Assembly (NCBI GenBank): GCA_047967505.1
Contig: CM106538.1
Reading direction: 5' to 3' (one strand)
DNA length: 64,000 nt
Origin: Dipteris shenzhenensis
Taxonomy: Eukaryota > Polypodiophyta > Polypodiopsida > Gleicheniales
The notes beneath the pieces were generated by a model. The model saw nothing but the letters and a program-made list of their open reading frames with translations. It searched no databases and was not told where the DNA came from. A program made the position numbers and the translations under genes. Shown here one piece after another: positions 22,718-34,271 of this stretch (position 1 is its first letter; each line of letters opens with the position of its first letter).

Positions 22718-25454
22718 CTATTCATGTTTACTTGTCCATTTATGGTTTCTAAATATCTTCGATTCCCTCCATTGTCTATGTCTCTCTGCTACCATTGAAT
22801 TTTCTAGAGTTTGTCTTCGTCTTTGCTTTTGGGCTAGAAGAAAAGCAAGCTTGACTTTGGAGCTAGCAACTTTTCTTTTAGCATGCAACCTCTGTAATAT
22901 GCCTCAATAAAACCATTGGAAGACTTCCTTTAGACTATTTGCCTTTTGACTCCCTCCATAGTGTTGTGTGTGTTTGAAAAATGCATTATGTGCCATGTAG
23001 TGAGACTTCTCCATGCCTTGGGTAGACCAAATTGCTGGGCATCCATACTTTTTGACAAAATAGGGAAGGTGGTTGTAGATGATATGCTGTAAGACATAAA
23101 ATGCATAGTAAGTAATTAAAAAAAAGAGGATCACACTTAAGTAAAAGAAGAAGACATAACCTTACCATGTAGTGAGTTATATTGCAGGCTGTCCACGCGT
23201 CTTTCATTGAATTCCCAAAATGTTTAATTACCTCTTCAAAGTTCTTGTAATCACTCTTGTCCGTGTTACTTTGTCACAGAACATGAAGAGTTGATCAAGA
23301 TACCTCCACACCTCTGCCTTCACATTTCGTGCTTCCCCATCTGCCTCATGATCTTTCATAGCATTATGGACTTGCTTCCACAATCCATAATTAATCTTTG
23401 AAACTGTTCTACCTTGCCTTACTTGCTTATTGTGTTTGGGTCGAGGCAAGAATCTTCTTGCCTTAACACCACCAATAGAGGGCTTGATTGTTACCTCCTT
23501 GCCATTGGTAGACTTTTAAAAATCCTTTGTGATTTGAACATCTCCTCCATGGAGACCTATATCGGATAACACTTTTTCCAATGCTTGAAGAGCATCCTTT
23601 CTATTTTTTTCGAGACGAAGTTTCCAAGCAAATCCAATATACAAAAATACCAATTTCTCAATAATTCGACATAGACCATGCAATGTGCAGATGTGAACAT
23701 TACATAGTGGAATGTCCAGAATGGCCTCGAAGTCAGGGTCAACTTTATCTCTATTAGGTGCTCTCTTCCACCATTTAAAATCCATTACTTGAGCTGATTC
23801 TTTGCAGTAAAGACAAGGAGACTTTGTGTTGCCTCCTTTACTAACGTTATACATGCACTTAAGTGTTTTAAGATCCCCCGCCATGTGCCACTCTACTTGA
23901 AAATCACCTTTTCCTGCAACATGGAGATTCTCGCCTTGCACTTGTCTTTTGATTATTCTTGGTATTTCTATGTGGTGAAACACCCAATCTAGTGTTTCAT
24001 GGTCTTCTGTCTTCACCTGCCAGATTATAGAAAACAAAAGTCTTACTATAATAGATTTGAAAACAATGACCAAAATCAAGTACAAAACAAAAAATGATCA
24101 TACCTGGAACGAGCCTAACCACCATATGTGTTTCTTCGACTGCACACTAAAATACTTCGAACTGGCTTCAGTCAATGATGTATCAAGTGCTCCATTCATC
24201 AATGTAATAGTAACCCTTTCCATTTTCTTTTCCTTTACAACCTCACACTCATCCAGTTTGATAACAAATTTCAAAATGCCTTTGCACTCCTCAAATGTTA
24301 TTCCATAAAACTCGACCATTCTTCTTTGAAGTTGTTGTAGATCTACAAATATATTGTTCCAAGGGTCATACACAGTGGTTCCTTTACCACCATGAAATAT
24401 CTCTTCAATATGGATATATTGCCCAATAAACTCATCTATACTTTCATTCAAATGACCTCTTATCCTCCACACGGTTGCTGGATTTGGCAGTAAAACTCGT
24501 TTAATCCTTTAATCTTTCAAAGTTGAGAATATCGCATGGAAAATCGAACTATATCCCTTCCTACTAACTCCACTAACATCAAGAGCCTCTTGGATTGTAG
24601 TGCCATCAACTTGATTATTGGATACAAAGCCCTCTACAACATTGCGTTTGACTGTTTTGTATTTTTTTTCCTCAATCAAACCTTTTGCTACACCACAAGA
24701 AAGCAATCCTTTCATTTCTTTAACAGGAAGAAGGTTCAGATCCATATTTTCTTTTGCAGGCTCCAATAATTTCCTATAGTAACAACACAATATGCCTATA
24801 TCATTCAACACCTCCATTCTTATTTTGCAGTAATGGATGAAATAGATATAGTCATTTGAGAGCCTTTTTGAGTATAGAAAATGATAAATTTCAATCTAAC
24901 CTTGCTTTCTGAATTCTTTGCTTGCATCCACCAGTCCCAGCCTTCAAATTTGCAATGTTTTTAATCTTCCTGCTTCATAGTCTGTCTCCAAGCACGGTTC
25001 TCTTCTTTCTTGCTCTTGTCAATTCTTTTTTACTCTTTGAATGCTCCTCAATTTCATTCTGCAACTGCTGCTCCAATTTTGCATGAATGGCTATCCCCTG
25101 CATCCTAGCCCCCTTTTCTTGTAGGTACATCATTTTATACGTTTTGCAAAAGCAGACTATGCTAAAATATAACCAAGAAGTTCATTTTGTCCATCGCCGA
25201 CAAACCTCAGTAATGTGGTGGGATTGACAAATGGAGATGTAGAGTTTTTTACTTGACATTTTGGATATATGCTTCCATTGCACCATAAGTCAATATGTTG
25301 AAGCCCTTCGCTTCTCATATTTTCTTGCTGCTGAGCATTCAGCACCGTATCCTTTCGTCTTTTTTGTGCTGGAGCATATTGTTCTTCTAAGTCGATGTGA
25401 AGATGGTGTAATCGCTTCTTCTGAGATAGTGACTAGTGCACTAGTATCGGCCAT
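22718..25454 (-). pseudogene. DDE-type transposase-like gene, multi-exon, disrupted
   Basis: Minus-strand coding blocks, 5' to 3': an ATG frame at 25454 (MADTSALVTISEEAITPS...); a coiled-coil-like block (25150-24905) with a frameshift and stop; 24817-24509; a block from about 24495 to 24104 (donor CAG|GTATG); 24016-23166 (acceptor GGCAG, donor ATG|GTAAG); and 23087-22718. Candidate catalytic residues: Asp in KLDECEV (24251-24253), a DHETL block at the start of the 24016 exon, Asp in AGDLKTL (23872-23874) followed by CLYC (23803-23816), LHGLCR (near 23690), and Glu in STQGMEKSHY (23009-23011). An acidic triad with a CxxC inserted before the final Glu is typical of RNase H-fold DDE transposases. 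DHETL plus the downstream CxxC recalls RAG1/Transib; CACTA-type proteins also have a D...CxxC layout. Defects: a shift near 24500, a TGA in FQWFY*GILQ, and the coiled-coil breaks. Confidence 0.5.
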
Positions 25455-25961
25455 TTTTTGTGCTTCTGAGGTTGCGAAGTTTGCTTGTCAATCTCATAGT
25501 CATTTTGTAACATGAATCATGGAAGTGTGGCGGTATCCATGTAAATATTTTGAAAACGTGCAATCACCAAGTTCAGGGATGGATTCTTTATGAAAGGCTT
25601 GCACACGTCGGCAAAAGAGATGCGGAATCCTTGGGAAACAAAAAAAAAACTAAGGAGATATTCAATGCAAAATCGTGTTAGTTAGACAAAAGATTATCTT
25701 ATTCCTTTCTGAACTGACAGTTCTGTATCCTTACTGACAATTCTGAGCCACGTTTTCATATTTTACTATTTTTGAGGTCTTTTAGGAGAGAAATAAATAA
25801 AAAAATAGTGAATTTCTTACAGGGCACCAAAATGAGCTCCCTTTTTCCCTAATGTCTCCTCGCCTTAACTAGCTAATAGAGAGAGAGAGAGTTTAAAGCA
25901 ACATTTTAGTGTTTGTCATTTGACATTTATGATTTAATGTAATATTTCTTGTATTATGCAA

Positions 25962-25998
<37 letters not shown>

Positions 25999-26237
25999 AT
26001 TTAATATATGAATAGCATATAGGCATTGAGTAGAGCCGGTTATTATTTAGGTGTATGGCTCATAGTTGTTCACAATTGTCAACATTGATCACGTCGTTAA
26101 TGACCTTCCCAACCATATGTGTGATTTTGCAAAGCTAATCTAGATCATCTTGGTTTTGCGCATTGTATAATTTTGAATTTAGATATCTCGAGTACACTCT
26201 TTGTTCTCTCCTTCTTCTTATTTTTTATAAAAGCGTA

Positions 26238-26290
<53 letters not shown>

Positions 26291-27060
26291 ATTATTACCT
26301 ACTTTTGGCATTGAATCCTAGGTCAAAAACATTTAATCTATTTAAAAAATTACCAAGAAATTATCTCTAAAATTAAGGCATTTTTTTGTATGTAATAACT
26401 CAAGTATGGAATCTATCATCAAAATACTTGCACTCCCAACTAGCTATGTGATTTGCAAACATGATCTATAGCATCTTGGTTATGTGATTTCCATATATGT
26501 TTATAGTTTTAGATTTAGACATGTTATGTATGGATGGGCTGATAGTCAAAGGTGTGTTTGTTTAATAGGCAAGTATAGAATACTAGCTACGTTGATGGTT
26601 GGATGTTGCTTTGACTGCTCACATTATGGATTGTGATTGTGATTTTTTAAAGATCATTATCCAACTATCCATCATGGCTCCGGATACACAAGATTTGAAG
26701 ATCGAGATTCAACTGCTCGTCTCCTATGTAGCAATTTTCTATAATATAGGTATGAGGGATGAGCAACTTTGCAATCTTGTGTCTTCAAGTACGAACATTT
26801 GAGATATTGCCAAGAACATTATGACACTGCTCTTGAGACAAATACAATATGCATTTTTGAGCAGAAACAAGATGGTTCAAAAACGTGCCAAATTTTGCAT
26901 CAACTTTTCCAAGTAATAGGCTCAAAACAATCATTTTTTCTTAATGCCCGTCTACGACTCTCAAGATTTGTTGGCTTTGTGCAAAGTGGTATAGTATGAA
27001 CTTGCAAGTAAAAACAAGATTGCACTATGAAAAGGGTTGCAATCTCTCACACATAAAATT
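25455..27060. other. intergenic DNA with (GA)n microsatellites
   Basis: (GA)n tracts at 25881-25893, 25962-25995 and 26238-26288. A 67-codon frame at 26599-26802 and nearby frames show no recognisable domain. This region would contain the right-hand terminus of any element carrying the two convergent genes, but I found no terminal inverted repeat by eye. Confidence 0.5.
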
Positions 27061-27487
27061 AACTTTAAAGCATACTCATGACAAACCTTTTATTTAAAAA
27101 AATACAAAGAAATGAACCTTCTATTAATGCTTGAAAAACTTTCATACAAAATAGCAGCCATGAAGGTGCTGAGTATGGGAAAAACTGGGATAAAGGCTAA
27201 AAAAAGAAAACCTAGCCTATTCTAGAGAAACTTAACTTGTTGCCTAGGGAATCTCTGGTATAGGGGCTAATAGCCGGGTGGGGGAACTATACAACCAATG
27301 AATTCCTCACAGAGTGAATATGTAGAAAACTTCTACAAGACAAGCCTTGCAAAAACGTGCGCACCTTGTGATAGTCACCCTAGAGCCCAGGGTCCCTCGC
27401 TCCCAGGTGGAGCATAGGGTGTAGCTGATATCTTGCCAGATGGCGACCAAGGTAGATGAGGGTGGAACTAGATGCTCACCCATCATC
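27061..27487 (-). mobile_element. 3'-end part of the older LINE (family 2), left of the nested insertion
   Basis: GGGGGAACTATACAACCAATG (27280-27300) and the following ~150 bp match 62955-63120 (GGGGGACTATACAACCAATGGCTTCCTC...). The downstream GATGAGGGTGG (27454) equals GACGAGGGTGG at 63106. These are two copies of the same element 3' region, both minus. Here the element is interrupted at 27488 by the L1-like LINE and resumes at 34272. The left edge is approximate. Confidence 0.6.
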
Positions 27488-27501
27488 AGAATACAACGAG
27501 C
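27488..27501 (+). repeat. left target-site duplication of the L1-like LINE
   Basis: AGAATACAACGAGC is repeated exactly at 34258-34271, after the A-rich 3' end of the LINE. Fourteen bases is a normal LINE target-site duplication length. Confidence 0.75.
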
Positions 27502-29065
27502 GAGTAGCTTGCCTCTTTGAACAGAGTGATGGGGATAGACATTGGAGGTAGAGGACCTCCAAATCTAGCTCTCTCACATGGTACTATTGATGTAACACCA
27601 CCTTTGCATGGATTCAACATAGACTTCTATGACAATGACGTTCTGAATGGAGATCCTTCACACTTTTCGCCTACTAAAAGTGATATCTTCATCGTCACCT
27701 TTAGAGAATGGACCATCAAGAACTCTCATTACAAGCCCTCTCTCTCCAACCAATGGCAATAGAGACACCAAACAAATTGCAAGGCCCTTAACGGGGGTGG
27801 TGAAGGAGTTTAGAGGCAGGCTTTTCACCCCCCCTTTCATGTGTCGTGCTGCTAGCACTGCCAGCAAAAGAGAGCATGAAAAAGCAGGAGGAACTTACAA
27901 CTCCTTCAGGCTTCAAAGTGCTAACAATGGGGAGGACTAGAGAGTAGCAAGCACATCAGGAGGAGGAATAGAACGAGAGACAGGCGGTGCTAATACCAAC
28001 GATTTCGAGCCAAGAAAAAATGAATACAACGAGCGAGTAGCTTGCCTCTTTGAACAGAGTGATGGGGATAGACATTGGACGTAGAGGACCTCCAAATCTA
28101 GCTCTCTCACATGGTACTATTGATGTAACACCACCTTTGCATGGATTCGACATAGACTTCTATGACAATGATGTTCTGAATGGAGATCCTTCACACTTTT
28201 CACCTACTAAAAGTGATATGTTCATCGTCACCTTCAGAGAATGGACATCAAGAACTCTCATTGCAAGCCCTCTCTCTCCAACCAATGGTAGTAGAGACAC
28301 CAAACTGATTGCAAGGCCCTCAGTGGGGGTGGTAAAGGAGTTTAGAGGCGAGCTTTTCACCCCCCCTTCGCTACCAGCAAAGGAGAGCATGAAAAAGCAA
28401 GAGGAACTCACAACTCCTTCAGGCTTCAAAGCACCAACAATGGGGAGGACTGGAGAGTAGCAAGCACATCAGGAGGAGGAATAGAACAAGAGATAGGCGG
28501 TGCTAATACCAATGATTTCGAGCCAGGAAAAAATGAATACAATGAGCGAGTAGCTTGCCTCTTTGAACAGAGTAATGGGGATAGACATTGGAGGTAGAGG
28601 ACCTCCAAATCTAGCTCTCACATGGTACTATTGATGTAACACCACCTTTGCATGGATTCGACATAGACTTCTATGACAATGACATTCTGAATGGAGATCC
28701 TTCACACTTTTCACCTACTAAAAGTGATGTCTTCATCGTCACCTTCAGAGAATGGACCATCAAGAACTCTCATTGCAAGCCCTCTCTCCAACCAATGGCA
28801 GTAGAGACACCAAACTGATTGCAAGGCCCTCAGCGGGGGTGGTGAAGGAGTTTAGAGGCGGGCTTTTCACCCCCCCTTTCATGTGTCATGCTGCTAGCGC
28901 TGCCAGCAAAGGAGAGCATGAAAAAGCAAGAGGAACTCACAACTCCTTCAAGCTTCAAAGCACCAACAATGGGGAGGACTGGAGAGTAGCAAGCACATCA
29001 GGAGGAGGAATAAAACAAGAGACAGGCGGTGCTAATACCAACGATTTCGAGCCAGGAAAAAATGA
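27490..29065 (+). repeat. three tandem ~520 bp modules at the LINE 5' end
   Basis: Copies start at about 27490, 28023 and 28536, each beginning AATACAACGAGCGAGTAGC (AATACAATGAGCG in copy 3) and ending GAGCCA(A/G)GAAAAAATGAAT. Length differences are small (copy 2 lacks ~20 bp near 28370). Each encodes the same N-terminal peptides, such as GRRGPPNLALSHGTIDVTPP and VVKEFRG(G)LFTPP. The modules begin with sequence overlapping the target-site duplication, suggesting tandem amplification after insertion. Confidence 0.9.
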
Positions 29066-30440
29066 ATGTACTAATGCCCATCAAGAGCCCCTCTCCCCGC
29101 CACACGGATGAACCCAATGCAGTCGCAGACACCCCAACTCTCAATCAAAGGATGGAGCACGAAGAGGCCCCAAGACAACAGATGCAAGCAGAGGAACCAA
29201 GACTCCAGACCTCAGAAGAGAAGTTGAAAGCAATGCACTAAAGAATTCATGACAACATAAATCGCAGACTCAACAGCCTGAAGTTGAGGAGAAATCACCT
29301 TCTAAAGGTAAGGTGGCTACTTTTCAGGATGAGGATAGGCTTGAACAATCTATAGACTGGCTTGAATCACATGCCTTAATAGGATATGCCTAGCCCTAGA
29401 CCTCTTGCTGCCTTTCTAGAGGGATGGCTTAGAAAGAATTGGATAAGGAAAGGGCTTGTAGTCACTAGTGTTAGATTTTCAAGAAAAGGGTTCTTCTTTT
29501 TGCTTTTTGAAATTGAGGATATGGCCTAGAAGGCTCTCCACCGTGCCCTCTGGACCATAAGGCATCAACCCCTTTATCTAGTTTTTTGATCCCAAGACTT
29601 CAACCCTAATAAGCCAAGATCTACCTTTGTACTTGTTTGCGTAGAACTCCCTGACCTTCCCTTTTCTTTAGTGAACCAAGCTCCTAACCTTTACAGAAGA
29701 TTAGGGCAAGTGATAGATGTGGAAAGGAGCAATTCATTAATCCTAGAGGCCATCCCCAAGTGTGTGTTAGATTGGATGTGGTTGAGGAGCTCCGAGAAAC
29801 CCTAGTCATAGTCAACAGGAATGAAAGTGTCTATATGGAGTAACCTCTGGTATACAAGAACCTCCCTAATTCATGCTTTTTGTGTGGGCTTTCAACACAT
29901 ATAGTCAAAAATTGCCCTTTAAAGAGAAATGGTCCTAAACCAACAGCTCTGTTAACAACAAGCCAATCTTCCTCCTAAACCAAAGTGGATTGTCAAAGGC
30001 AGGGGAAAAAACCAGGACATGGAGAAAACTGTAGAAATAGTGATGACAGATAACAGTTCAGACAAGAAGGTAGAGTCTGAAGAAACCTCTTGTTCAGCAA
30101 GAAAAGGAGAGAGTGACTTTTCCTTTGGCAACCAACAATACTTTTGAGGCTCTTGTTAATCAAGAAACTGAGAAGTGGATATAGGATGCACAAATGGAGG
30201 AAGATGAAATCAAACCTAGCTAGTCTAGAGAGTTTGAGGAGGATCTAAATCAAGTAGATGCCCATATGAGTGAATCAGAGTTGGGAGACTTAGAGGAAGA
30301 ACTCCCTTTGGCCCAAAAACTGAGTAACCCTACTGGACCCCCTGCCAAACCTCAAGCCACAACTTTGAAGTAAAGGGTCAGAGTGCCCCACCCAAAAGCC
30401 CAACCCCTAAGGCTAAAAAGGGGAAGAGTAAGAATGGTAA
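29066..30440 (+). pseudogene. LINE ORF1 (RNA-binding, CCHC zinc knuckle), broken
   Basis: Read across stops, 29390-29800 gives a plant L1 ORF1-like RNA-binding segment (FVLVCVELPDLPFSLVNQ, LYRRLGQVIDVERSNS). It is followed by a CX2CX4HX4C zinc knuckle CFLCGLSTHIVKNC at 29874-29915. After it comes an acidic, Glu-rich tail. ORF1 proteins bind element RNA and form the RNP used for target-primed reverse transcription. In-frame stops show it is non-functional. Confidence 0.7.
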
Positions 30441-33400
30441 ATAAACCATTCACATTTCTCACACTTAATGTTTGTGGATTAACTAACCCTTGGAGGAGTC
30501 AGGAATTAGCCATGTCTCCTACATTTCTTGTCTTACAAGAGGTGAAAGTAACAAATGACACCCTGGATTATAGGCTAAAAAAGGCTGACAGTAGAAGAAT
30601 TTGGTATTTCACAAGACATGAGGAAGGAAGGAGTGGCACTCCAATTGAAGGCTAAAAAAGGTTGACAGTAGAAGAATTTGGTACATCACAAGACATGAGA
30701 AAGGAAGGGGTGGCACTCCAATTGGGATATTGTCACATTACAAGGAATGTGTCATCAGATGCAGGTAGGACCCAAACCACAGATGGCTAGCCTTAATGTG
30801 TAGAATGAAAATATTTTCTTTCATAAAGCTATCTCAGTTTATGCTCCAATAGGCTCTATGGAAAGAAGAATCACTTGGGATTCAATGCTAAATCTAGGAA
30901 GTGACTATTATTATGGGAGACTTCAATATGGTTGAGAATGTCAAAGACAGATGGATGCAGAAGGGATCAATACTTAGGGGTCCTGAACAACAAATATGGG
31001 AAGACCTCAAAGAAAATCGGCAAGTGGTAGGCATTGGGACTCCCAGCATCTACACTTAGAGCAATAGACAGGTAGGTAATTTAAGAAGAGAAGCCAAGCT
31101 AGATAGAGTGTATATTGCTCAATCTCTGATCGACCAAGCTCTAGAAGTCAAGCAATCCACCTTTTTATCCCTCACCTTATCAGACCACAAGCCAGTGTTA
31201 GCTTGTATTGATTTGGGGAGTGGGAAGAAAGGAAACTCATGGTTTAAGGTTGACCCTTTCTTTTTCAAGCTTCAGACATTTCAAAGACAGATTATAGAGA
31301 GTTGACACTTCTCTTTTGTAGCTGACTCATTGTCCAAGGCTAGAAGGATGCTGTTGAAAGGGTCCAGACAATTTTAAAGGAAGCCAAAAAAAATAGAGCA
31401 ACCATTAGAGCAAGAAGAATGGACAAGCTTAAGAAGGATATTGAAGGTCTTGAACAAAGAGCTAGAAGTAATGATATCAATGCCCAACATCAGTTATTGG
31501 TCAAAAGAAAAGAAGTCAAAATGCAAGAACATATCAAGCTACATAATGCCAAGATATACTTTAGGGAATGGTGGGCAGGCAAGATAGATAGACCAACTAA
31601 GGAGAACTTCAAAAGGATTAAAAAAAAGAGAAATCATGTGAGGAAATCCCTTTGTTGCATAAGAATAATGGGGAATTGGTCAAATCAAAAGCAAAAAATA
31701 TGATCATAGACAGTCACTTCAAAAATCTTTTAAGCACAGTGGACTTAACAAACAACAAGGTCCTAGAGGCCAAAAATAGGTGTCATACAGCGATGCAATC
31801 CTATGTATCCAACTTAGACAAAAATCAGCTAGAAATAGACCTATCCCTTCAAGAACGTAAAGAGGCTATGTTTGTAATGGCTGATGGCAATACACCTGGG
31901 GAAGATGGGCTACTTGCAGAATTCTACAAGTTCTTTTAGGACACTATTGGCCCCTCCTTACTAGCTGTTTGGAGGAAGAGTGTTAAACAAGGCTTGCTCC
32001 CATAGCATTTAAATGGAGGGGTCATTAAGCTTATACCAAAGAAAGGGGACAAGACAGTCTTAAAAAATTGGAGGCCCCTCACTATGCTAAACTGTTCCTA
32101 TAAGATATATGCTAAAGCAATTGCTCTAAGACTGAAACACAAGATGGACAAGTGGATTCTGGAGGAACAAAAAGGTTTCATCAAGAACATGCATCTATTA
32201 GAGGCAATCATCTAATGGGAAGGGTGCACTCATGCTGAAGAAAGTAATCAAGAGATCTGTCTTATTAAAATAGACTTTGATAAGGCATATGATAGGCTGA
32301 ATTGGGACTTTCTGCTATAGTCACTTAATAGCTTGGGATTGGGAAAGAAATTTACCTCTACAAATGCCTCTGCAAAGGGGTGTGTGAATGGTGAGATGTC
32401 TCAGAGCTTCATGTTGAGAAGGTCCATCAGACAAGGATGTCCATTAGTACCCCTCTTATTTGATATAATTGCTGATGCTTTGGGATGGCTGATAAAGGAA
32501 CAGGTGACTGCAAGAGAAATCAATGGTATAGAATTCCCCTCAGGAAAGCATCTTGTAAACCAACAATTTGCAGATGATACTACCCTAACAATTAAAAACA
32601 CAGATGTAGACATACAAAGAGCTATGGAGTGTATGGAGATATTCTTAATGCATCTGGTTCAAAAATGAATCACTCCAAAACAAGTTATGCATTATTATCC
32701 GGTGCCAACCAAAAACTTTTAGACCAGCTTGGATGCAAGAAAATCCCCCATCATCAGATATTCAGGCTACTAGGTATCCCTATGGGGTTCAATGTTAAGA
32801 TGAAAGATAGATGGGAGTGGTTCCTAAAAAAGTTAAAAAAGAAAATAGACATTATCAGGGGATTGCAAGCAAATCTGGCAGGGAGAAGGGTAGTGCTTAA
32901 TCACTGCATATATCCAATTGCCATTTTTAATCTCTCATGCTAGTGTCCCTCCAGAACAGGGTTAGAAACTTTCATAAGGATCTGCAGATCGTTCTTATGG
33001 GGTGGGAGTGACACTAGAAGAAGGATAGCTAAGGTTAAGTGGGCTTTCTGCACTAGACCAAGAAAGGAAGGAGGACTGGGTGTCATAAATATCCAACTAG
33101 CAGCATACAAATTAGCAACTACATGGATAATTAAATCCATCACTACTCCTGAAAGTGATTGGGCTAACCTCCTTCTCAGGAACTTCAAGCATGTAAGGCC
33201 TCTCAGAGCCTCACTCTCTCTCGGAAAGGAAGCTTTATGACCTTAGATTCAATCTAGGTTTCTACCTTTTTCAGAATACAACAACTAAGTGATAATGACT
33301 TTCTGAGAGCATGGCACTTAGTGAAGAAGGGACTTTCTTGTTGGGGGGACTTATGGGACAAGACTAATCTTAGATGGAAGAATTGGTTGGAGATAAGAAG

Positions 33401-33664
33401 AGAATTCAAACTGCATAATGCAGACCAAGAGTTGATTATGGGTAGAATCCAGCTGTGGGATGGGGACATCACTTGGAAAGAGGGCAGAATTCTTAATTTC
33501 TCTGAGAGTTTCCTCAAAATACCTTATGCTACATGGACACACATAAGAGCATATGCACTATGGTTTATATGGATATCCAAAAATGCTTTTCAATTCAATG
33601 ATGAGGTCATGCATGCTGAACAGAACTTTGTTAATTGGTATGAATGCTATGTTCTTACTAACTA
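30440..33664 (+). pseudogene. LINE ORF2: endonuclease and reverse transcriptase, broken
   Basis: Endonuclease blocks: FLTLNVCGL (near 30460), VLQEVKV (30530), IMGDFNMVE (near 30910) and SDHKPV (near 31180), the standard order of an APE-type LINE endonuclease. Reverse transcriptase blocks: NWRPLTMLN (near 32067), IDFDKAYDRLNWDF (32270-32312, motif A Asp present), RQGCPLVPLLF (near 32432, motif B) and FADDT (32571-32585, catalytic pair intact). A C-terminal region to 33664 follows. A 30 bp-scale duplication at 30575-30725 (AAGGCTGACAGTAGAAGAATTTGG twice) and several stops interrupt the frame. Confidence 0.85.
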
Positions 33665-34257
33665 ATCACTATGTGTTGTGCTTCAGGCTAAGTTTCTTTT
33701 GGACCAAGAATATCATAATTACAAAGACCAGGTATCTGAACTCCAAGCAGAATTGGAAGAGCACATCGAGGAGGTAGGGAGATGCTCCAACTTAGGAGTG
33801 GATATACAGGCTCAACTCCTTCCTTCACTCTTCCCAGTCAAATCAAAACCTACAGATTAGAGTACCTCCACTGGCTACTGTTTCCATGTTACTGATCTTT
33901 TGTGCACAGGCCCAGTACACTATTGTTGAAGACCTTAAATGCTACAGTTATGATGGCTGTCAGAACAACAATAGTTTTTTGGAACATGCAGTCAATTGCA
34001 GCACACTCTCTGTTTTGGATAGACCCTTAAGGATTCAGCTTGGGATCATAGTATGTGGCGGCTTGCCTTCAACAAGCACATTAACTCTTGAGCATATTTT
34101 ATTGGTTACAAATGTTTTGGTTTTTCCCACTTCTAGATAGTGGTTTTCTTGTATGCACTTATTCCTCTCTAGAGGATAACTTTTTGTCAAGTTTTGACAC
34201 CATTGTACAAAACATATGATTAGAATATAATCAAAGTTTCTTTGCCCCAAAAGAAAA
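33665..34257 (+). other. LINE 3' region with a coiled-coil-like frame
   Basis: Contains a 60-codon frame (33678-33860) with heptad-like EYHNYKDQVSELQAELEEHIEE, preceded by an acceptor-like TTGTGCTTCAG. A second acceptor-like TTTGTGCACAG precedes 33910. The segment ends in an A-rich tail. It could be ordinary 3' UTR or a transduced host-gene fragment. Confidence 0.45.
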
Positions 34258-34271
34258 AGAATACAACGAGC
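34258..34271 (+). repeat. right target-site duplication of the L1-like LINE
   Basis: AGAATACAACGAGC, identical to 27488-27501, immediately after the A-rich LINE tail. Confidence 0.75.

Larger units (their letters stand above)
27502..34257 (+). mobile_element. L1-like LINE, near full length, decayed, with duplicated 5' modules
   Basis: A 6.76 kb element lying between 14 bp target-site duplications. Order: about three copies of a ~520 bp 5'/ORF1-start module, ORF1 with an RRM-like domain and zinc knuckle, an apurinic-type endonuclease, reverse transcriptase, then a 3' region ending TTTGCCCCAAAAGAAAA. Numerous stops and frameshifts make it immobile. It inserted into the family-2 LINE (27061-27487 plus 34272-38900), so it is younger than that element. 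Confidence 0.85.

Noticed and set aside
22718-25454. Calling this gene RAG1 or Transib outright
   Set aside because: Only short motifs and their order agree. The first exons are uncertain and no alignment could be run, so I keep it at DDE-type transposase-like.
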